Source of the DNA: Cristatella mucedo
Taxonomy: Eukaryota > Bryozoa > Phylactolaemata > Cristatellidae
Length of the DNA stretch: 64,000 nt
Direction: 5' to 3'
Assembly (NCBI GenBank): GCA_009760855.2
Contig: WPIO01000005.1
Span: 10,374,501 to 10,438,500 of the forward strand
In this document: piece after piece, positions 57,938 to 64,000 of the stretch
How positions within the stretch are numbered: position 1 is the first letter of the stretch
How the letters are laid out: every line of letters begins with the position of its first letter
The notes under the pieces: model-generated
Database searches by the model: none
What the model was told of the DNA's origin: nothing
What the model saw: the letters and a program-made list of their open reading frames with translations, nothing else
Translations under genes and position numbers: made by a program

Positions 57938-60090
57938 TTTTAATAGTAATAATAATAATATACTTGATAAAGCGCCCTCAGAGAACTTAATCTCTTTCTA
58001 GGCGCTTTACATTTGCTGCAAAGGGAAATGCAATTGAATGGTAAGTAAAATCATGCTTGAAAAACAAACACAATGAATAATATGGTTAGGGGTGACATGC
58101 ACAGGGTCAGCATGCAAATATGGTTAGTGGCAGCATGCACAGTGTCAGCAAGCGTAAGCTCATGAAGGACGAATCACAGGGACCCACTAAATGCTGTCCT
58201 AAATAGGTGTGTTTTTAAGTTCCTTTTAAATGTGGTCAGGTCAGGGGACGTTCTGACGCAGGTCGGGAGGGGGTTCCAGGCTTTGGGAGCATACGAACTA
58301 AATGCACGGTCACCAAAGGATTTGAGGTTTGTACGAGGTATTGGTAGACTGTTGGCTTCCGAAAAGCAGGTGGTAAGATGCTTGGCCTGGTGGGGGAGTA
58401 GATCTGATAGATAGGCTGGAGCCAAAGAATGAAGTGATCTAAACGTGAGCGACAAAACCTTGAAGTCGATCCGTTGCTTGACTGGTGACCAAGTGCAGGT
58501 CGGCGAGAAGTGGTGTGATGCGGCAACTGCAACGCTCACGACAGACAAGCCTAGCTGTGGAGGTTTGCACCAGCTGCAATCGCCTGAATGCACATACCGG
58601 TAGGACAGTAAGCAATGAGTTGCAAAAGTCGAGACAGGATGTCACGAATGCATGGACCAACTTAGACGTGGTATCTTTATCTAAACAAGCCCGAATTTTA
58701 GTAATGTTATGTAGCTGAAAGTAGGCAGATTTGACTGTGGAGCTGATGTGGTCGTCTAACGAGAGGTCACTTTGGAATATGACACCTAGATTTCGAGCTG
58801 ATGCAACTGGAGATATGCTGGCAGAGCCAATTTTGAGCGTCAGCCTTTCCAATTTCTGAATCACACTGGGTTTGCCCATAACTAGTAAGTTAGTTTTATC
58901 GTCGTTTAGTTTTAGAAAATTTGCTGCCATCCATGTGCGGATGTCATCAATACATGCAGCAAGTTGAGAGAATTTGAGGTGCTCGAAGGCTGGGAGGGAT
59001 CAAAGCAAAGGTACAACTGAGTGACATCCGCATAGAAGTGAAAGCCTAGATTGTGCTTAGCAATCACATCAGCAAGAAGCAGAGTATAAACCGTGAAAAG
59101 AACCGGACCTAGCACTGAGCCCTGAGGTACTCCATATTTCAGAGGTACTTCAGATGATCTTTGTCCATTCACGTCAATACTCTGTTGTGCAGTGCCAGTG
59201 ATGCCCAGGCGAGATGAGAGGTGCTCTAGAAGAACTTTGTGATCGATAGTATAAAAAACTGCCGAAAGATTGAGCAAAACAAGCAGAGACACTCTACCTG
59301 TGTCTGCATTCTTAAGTAGGTCGTTGTACACCCTAAGCAATGCTGACTCTGTGGAGTGATTAGCTCTAAAGCCGGACTGGAACTTACTAGCAAGGTGTGA
59401 GGTTTCGATATAAGAGTTCAGCTGGTCTACCACGACCCGTTCCAGTGTCTTTGATAGGAGTGGTAGAAGAGAGACTGGGCGGTAGTTGCTCAAGTTCTCT
59501 GGGTCTAGTGTCGCTTTCTTGAGAAGTAGCCTGACAACAGCTTTTTTGAAAGGTGCTGGGACATGACCTGGGGCTAATGACATATTAATGATGTTAGTTA
59601 TGTATGGCAGCAGCAGATCAATGCAACGTAGGAGCAGGACAGTGGGAATAGGGTCCAGAGGATTTGTTATCTTCTTTGATTGGGATACGAACTTCAGGAC
59701 TAGATCACTTGTAACCTGCTTAAATGTAGACATTGAGGTGCAGCCAGGGATCGGGAACAGCATTCTAGGGGGAGGATGTTTTCATTGCAGGGATGGACTC
59801 CCTGATCTTGTCTATCTTCTGCACAAAGAATCAAGAGAAGCGATCGGCTAGATCATCACAAGGATCACCAGGTAAGGAGCTAGTCTGGGAGCGGTTGGGA
59901 TGGTTGATCGTCAACATCAGCATTTTTGGATTGTGCATCTGTGATTCAACAATGTTTTTATAGAAGCTAGACTTGGCCTTTGCTAGGATGCATTGGTACG
60001 ACCTACACTATCTTCATATGCCTGTCGATGGACAGTCAGTCCAGATCTTTTGTTTGCTTTTTCAACCTTGCACTTAGTAGACCTGGCTGG
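57938..60090 (-). mobile_element. LINE-A copy J, linker to 3' end
   Basis: The tail TAATAATAATAATATACTTG is at 57944, with the intact hairpin terminus following. The element runs through the full 3' UTR, the C-terminal region, RT, and part of the linker, and is truncated near 60090. It is the longest copy with good sequence quality and a useful reference for the family. Confidence 0.93.
58174..59763 (-). pseudogene. LINE-A reverse transcriptase, nearly complete but catalytically dead
   Basis: The first frame (59763-58912, 283 residues) carries FKKAVVRLLLKKATLDPENL, NYRPVSLLPLLSKTLERVV, FQSGFRANHSTESALLRVY and [20 protein letters not shown]. Block A reads VFYTIDHKV, so the first catalytic Asp is Tyr (codon complement of 59251-59253). 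The YADD motif reads YADV (Val codon at 59023-59025). About 14 residues (the WFRSYLSGR block) are deleted after GITGTA. The second frame (58930-58439) covers WMAANFLKLNDDKTNLLVMG to the thumb, and the third (58593-58174) covers the C-terminus. Frameshifts lie near 58920 and 58490. Confidence 0.92.
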
Positions 60091-60094
60091 TTTA

Positions 60095-60187
60095 ATGGTT
60101 TAGCAAGTGGTGGTTTAGCAAGTGATACCTAGGTTACAGTTTAGCAAGTGATACCTTAGTTATTGTTTAGCAAGTGATACCTAGGCG
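60095..60187. repeat. Minisatellite, about 27-bp unit
   Basis: About three and a half copies of a unit starting GTTTAGCAAGTGATACCTAG, with a partial copy at the left. It fills the join between two minus-strand LINE-A copies. Confidence 0.85.
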
Positions 60188-60500
60188 TGTCGAGAGGCGC
60201 TCCAGGTGGATATGGTATCAACTATGTACACGTCGCTGGGAGATCTTGGAGAACCAGCTGAGAGGTCATACCCTGATCAGCAATATTCAGGTCATTGTAA
60301 ACCCGAAGCACAGCAATTTCTCTAGAATGGCTAGCTCTAAATACCGATCGAAACTTGCTAGTGATACGTGATGAACTGATATAACCGTTCAGCTGCTAGG
60401 CTACCACTAGTTAGTAACTTGGTTAAGAATGGCAGTATGGAGACTGAACGAACGTTATCTAAATTCGCATACTATAAGGTGGGAATTTTAGCGAGTTGAC
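60188..60500 (-). mobile_element. LINE-A N-terminal RT fragment, degenerate
   Basis: Antisense to the block around FRANHSTESALLRVYNDLL (GTAAACCCGAAGCACAGCAA at 60297) and LERVVVDQLNSYIETS (about 60370-60400), matching 59320-59440 in copy J but with many changes. Confidence 0.65.
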
Positions 60501-60719
60501 TGAAAACCACTGTTATGAAGAGGTAAAGGGACTTCACAGGCAACCAGGGATATAGAGGTCACCATAAGTTTAATGGACCAGCCATTCTTACTGGAAAGCT
60601 TGAGCTTTCTCGAACAAATCATCCTGTAGCATTACTAGGCATGCACCCACCCACAGCCACTGCAGAAGATACACCTCTTATGTTTTAGCATTTAGTTATT
60701 CAACTACTTATGTTTAGTG

Positions 60720-61640
60720 TCGCTATCATAATTTCTATTCATTTGTGTGTGCAGGTTGATACGGATACGATCTTTGCTCATTATTCCTAAGGAATTTCAC
60801 GCCAGCAATGACATAGAGCCTAAATATGACATTTCCTGAGGTGATACCAAGAGCAGACAATTTTTTCCATTTGCTCTAAAGCATCGTGGAGGTTTTCGAT
60901 GAGATTCAGATTAGCACTCAAGCTGGCCATAGCAATAGATTCAGTGGAGAATATTAGTGATCAGGACCATTGTTAAAAAATTCCCTCTAAGATAGTTGTT
61001 GTACTCAGGATAGTTCTCTAGATGTCACGTACAATCTAGACTTTTCGGGGCCATCGTACTTGGAATACCGACGTTTATATAGGATGCCCAAGTATTATGC
61101 TGGTTCACAATGGCTTCTTTGCGACGGAGTTCTGGTATTAGCTACAGTGCAACAAACCCATACCACCATGCCACCACCACCGAACCTGACCACCTTCTGA
61201 AGGCACTAATCATAGTGTATTTCATAATCGAGCTGCTTCACTGTAGCTCTCAAACCGGTATTGAAAACAGCGAGCTTCGATTCATCAGTCCACACAAGTC
61301 TTTGACGGACTGCCTGAGTGGGGGATGCTAGCATGTTTTTGGGCAGCTAAATGTACGCTTTTTTGAAAGGTAATGTTTACGATCGACAATATAGAAGAGC
61401 ACACACTGCTGGCATAACCAGTGCTGAAAGTTCAGTTATGGCCCTGCCCTCCCGATCGTTTGTCAGAACAAAGCGACCACACTTGCCTACATAGCAAATA
61501 GTTGCACCTGCTTCTTGATATTATAGCATATGAACAGCTCGGAAACCTTCCTTACCAATTTGCTTACAAGTTTGAGTAAAGGAGCATGGCATTGACGTAT
61601 ACGCAAATTCACGAATATGAAAATTAGGCTGGAATAGCAA
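60720..61640 (-). pseudogene. Tc1-like (DDE) transposase pseudogene
   Basis: Minus-strand conceptual reading contains GRFVLTNDREGRAITELS (about 61470-61420), RLVWTDESKLAVF (about 61298-61262, with the catalytic Asp codon at 61284-61286), VVRFGGGGMVVWVCC (about 61180-61140) and LNLIENLHDALEQ (about 60909-60870, with the catalytic Glu codon at 60895-60897). These match the order of the classic Tc1 motifs SDESK, FGGGS-MVWG and LNPIENLWD. The spacing between the Asp and Glu, about 390 bases, fits the family. The middle catalytic Asp (DNDPKH region) is not recognisable, and stops and shifts abound. It cut and pasted DNA when alive; it is dead now. Confidence 0.8.
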
Positions 61641-63417
61641 CGCATGCCTTTTTATAGCCTGCCAAATGATATGCCCAGATTTTGCTTTCGCGCACGAAAA
61701 AAGATCTCTTTCTTTGTATATCTCTCAGTGCTCATTAGCGCATCTAATATCTCCAAATTTGGTAGAAAAAGAAAGCAGTGTCAGCTAGCTTTCTGGAAAA
61801 TGCCACTGCACAGACAAAAGCATTCGATACATGTGCCATTTAAAAAAATTCACCATAACTAAGTAGACATCATTTCTAAACAAATGTTTTGCTTGAAGAA
61901 GTAATCTCCAGGATTAGTAAGGCATGCTGCATCTGAGCAACTCCCATCGGCAGATGTCCCAAGCATCAGAATTTGCACCAACAATTGTTTAAACTTTTGA
62001 CTTCACCTGTATTTAGAATTCTTTTTTAATGGGGACAGAATTAGGTCAAGGCACCTCATCTGGAGAGCTGTTGGGAGAGTGCCTAGACAACTAGTGATAT
62101 TTTTAGCCTGGGAGACAAATTTAGCGCCGATTGCAATAGATCATAGCATGAAGCAGGAATAAGACTGCTTACTAGGACCAGTGCTTCAGGTAAAAGGGCA
62201 CCAAGGAATTAAATGTTAAAAATATCTCGGCAGCTGTATCAAGCTTGATGACAGCAAAACACTAACTGAGCACAGCATAGACCCAAACAAACACTCTTTT
62301 CCATGTTTTGACTGTCATCCAAAGCGACTAGTTTTGTCTTTAAGTGAGGGAGGGGTCACCCATGCCCTGTGGAGTTTGCGGTGCATTGGGCAAGCACTAC
62401 TCGAGGCATAAGACACGGCCCTGAAATGAAACACACCTCGCTCGAACTTCTTTTCCTCTGAGCTGTAGAAGGTTCGGTACGATGAGAATACCACCGGCAC
62501 CACTGGGATCTGTAAAATATGCAACATTCGAGACTCATCGCGTGTATGACATGCTAACAAGGCACCACATAAGACTTGAATGCCTGCTGAGAGCAGCTGA
62601 CAAGGCCACATGCACGACGACTTGCCACACGGCGTACCGTCTGTTGATGATCAAAGAGCAAAGCGAGTGACTAAGTCCTAATCATCTTAAGCTGCCGCCA
62701 ATCTTATCAAGCTAAAAATCGAAAGTCACAGCGAGACGTTGAAAAGTTGAAAATGCTGAACATATTGAAAACCTTAGGTCCATCTCTCTGCTCAGCATGA
62801 GTAACAACAAGTAAAACGAAATGGGTGCAACAAGATGGTGCCAATAACGTGTCACTAGTGGCAGCTTACTCATAAAGACTCTCTTATCTAGGGAAGGCAG
62901 AGTAGCAAGCAACTTCCATGAATCGGTATCAACATATTTCAAGTCAAGCAGAGCACATCATCCCTGACAGAAAGGGTTGAGAGAAAGAAACTTTGCATCA
63001 GTTGAGAGCAAAACCTCGCACCAGTGGGAACGACGTTTGAGCTGTACGCTCGCCTGCAATAGAGCTAATCGGAAGCAGCAAAACATTAGCCACAGAACAA
63101 GGATGTTGGCGTGAAGACCCTTTGCACCAGCCCCACTATACCTGAGCTTGAACGGCCAGATGAAAGCCTCCTTTCTTAAACGGCATGAATTCAGCGGCCG
63201 AGTTTCTCGTGCCTTCCGGGTATATCAAGACCTTTATCTGAAAGCAAACGAGTGAGCACAATTAGTAACAGCCTAAGGTGGGCAGTGCCACGGCCAAACA
63301 CGGCAGCACGACCTGCTCTGCAGGCTGCCCAAATAGTCGATTTAGCTGGCCAAAGGTAACCTTGCTGCAAAGCTCCTATTTTGCATCCAATGGCCAAATT
63401 GCATACCCTCTACCAGT
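61641..63417. other. No gene seen
   Basis: Short frames only (for example 61644-61862 +, 62315-62611 -). Parts may be flanks of the Tc1-like element, but I found no clear inverted termini. Confidence 0.4.
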
Positions 63418-63498
63418 CCAATTTGCTTACAAGTTTGAGTAGAGGAGTATGGCATTGACGTATATGTAAATTCACTAATATGAAAATTAGGCTGAAAT
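63418..63498 (-). mobile_element. Tc1-like element 5' fragment
   Basis: About 80 bases, nearly identical to 61556-61632 and in the same orientation (shared TTGCTTACAAGTTTGAGTA, GGCATTGACGTATA and ATGAAAATTAGGCTG). That stretch lies at the N-terminal end of the transposase pseudogene. It is a second copy or a displaced piece of the same element. Confidence 0.7.
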
Positions 63499-63649
63499 AC
63501 GTCCTACTTTTAGAATATGTGAAGTTGCCTACTATGCTCCATCTTAGATTCTGCACTCTTTCTGGATAATCTTTGTGGCACACTGTAATACTTCTTCCTG
63601 CAAAAAACTCGCAATTAGCTGAGCCATAGCTGTTTTCACGTCTTGCAGA

Positions 63650-63929
63650 TGAACTCTCCTGCTATTTAGGACAGCATTTAGTGGGTCCCTGTGATTCGTC
63701 CTTGATGTGCTTATGCGTGCTGACACTGTGCATGCTGCCACTAACCACATTTGCATGCTGACCCTGTGCATGTCACCCCTAACCATATTATTCATTTCGT
63801 TTGTTTTTTCAAGCATGATTTTACTTACCATTCAATTGCATGTCACTTTACAGCAAATGTAAAGCGCCTAGAGAGAGATTAAGTTCTCTGAGGGCGCTTT
63901 ATCAAGTGAATTATTATTATTATTACCTT
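63650..63929 (+). mobile_element. LINE-A 3' UTR fragment, well preserved
   Basis: Begins in the last codons of the ORF (ATTTAGGACAGCATTTAGTG) and runs through a nearly intact 3' UTR to GCGCCTAGAGAGAGATTAAG, GAGGGCGCTTTATCAAGTGA and (ATT)n. It matches the complement of 57940-58205 closely, so it is a young insertion. Confidence 0.92.
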
Positions 63930-64000
63930 ACGGTTTGCAGAACTGCCATCCATCTGCACAGAGAACTCACACTGCATAAATTCTGGCCATAGTTAAAGTG

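Noticed and set aside
63544-63660. Minus-strand frame ending in QDVKTAMAQLIASFLQEEVL-like sequence
   Set aside because: Protein-like but only about 38 codons before it enters LINE-A 3' UTR; no family recognised.

Overview
The window is intron-bearing eukaryotic, almost certainly metazoan, repeat-dominated DNA. It has no bacterial-style gene packing and no operons. It carries many dead L2/CR1-type non-LTR retrotransposons, tRNA-derived SINEs, remnants of Tc1/mariner DNA transposons, long (GA)n/(AGACAG)n microsatellites, and at least one small spliced gene with a TATA box and a poly(A) signal. The mix suggests an invertebrate animal. I cannot fix the phylum from this sequence alone.

Retrotransposons. 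Two well-defined LINE families recur on both strands. I call them LINE-A and LINE-B, and both have L2/CR1-clade reverse transcriptase (RT). A third, poorly preserved family is LINE-C. LINE-A has an AP-type endonuclease (EN), a linker, an RT, and a 3' UTR ending in a short hairpin plus an (ATT)n tail. Its copies range from nearly full length (23781-26640 +, 34247-37000 -) to 70-bp 3' tails. LINE-B copies lie at 4624-6475 -, 12780-13343 +, 13344-13530 -, 33509-33611 -, 39313-40198 - and 53870-55078 +. Every copy is broken by stops, frameshifts, deletions, microsatellite expansions or lost catalytic residues, so none looks autonomous. Several are nested or joined tail to tail.

Other mobile DNA. 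Five full or near-full copies of one tRNA-derived SINE family are present, plus two remnants and one further tRNA-like SINE. DNA transposons are an 842-bp mariner-type element with terminal inverted repeats (26714-27555), a 231-bp foldback MITE (40199-40429), and a Tc1-like transposase pseudogene (about 60720-61640 -) with a second fragment at 63418-63498.

Unique DNA. The best host gene is at 41609-42193 +: TATA box, initiator, a signal-peptide exon, a 130-nt phase-1 intron, and an Asn/Gly-rich second exon, together encoding an 89-residue predicted secreted peptide. Weaker orphan ORFs are at 8225-8668, about 9342-9665 and 48722-49078. The first 900 bases are very CpG-rich and could be a CpG island or promoter. 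Other GC-rich stretches (27850-29250, 32100-32750, 49300-50750) show no convincing gene. A tandem array of about 330-bp units (42716-43778) borders the small gene and has itself been hit by LINE-A.
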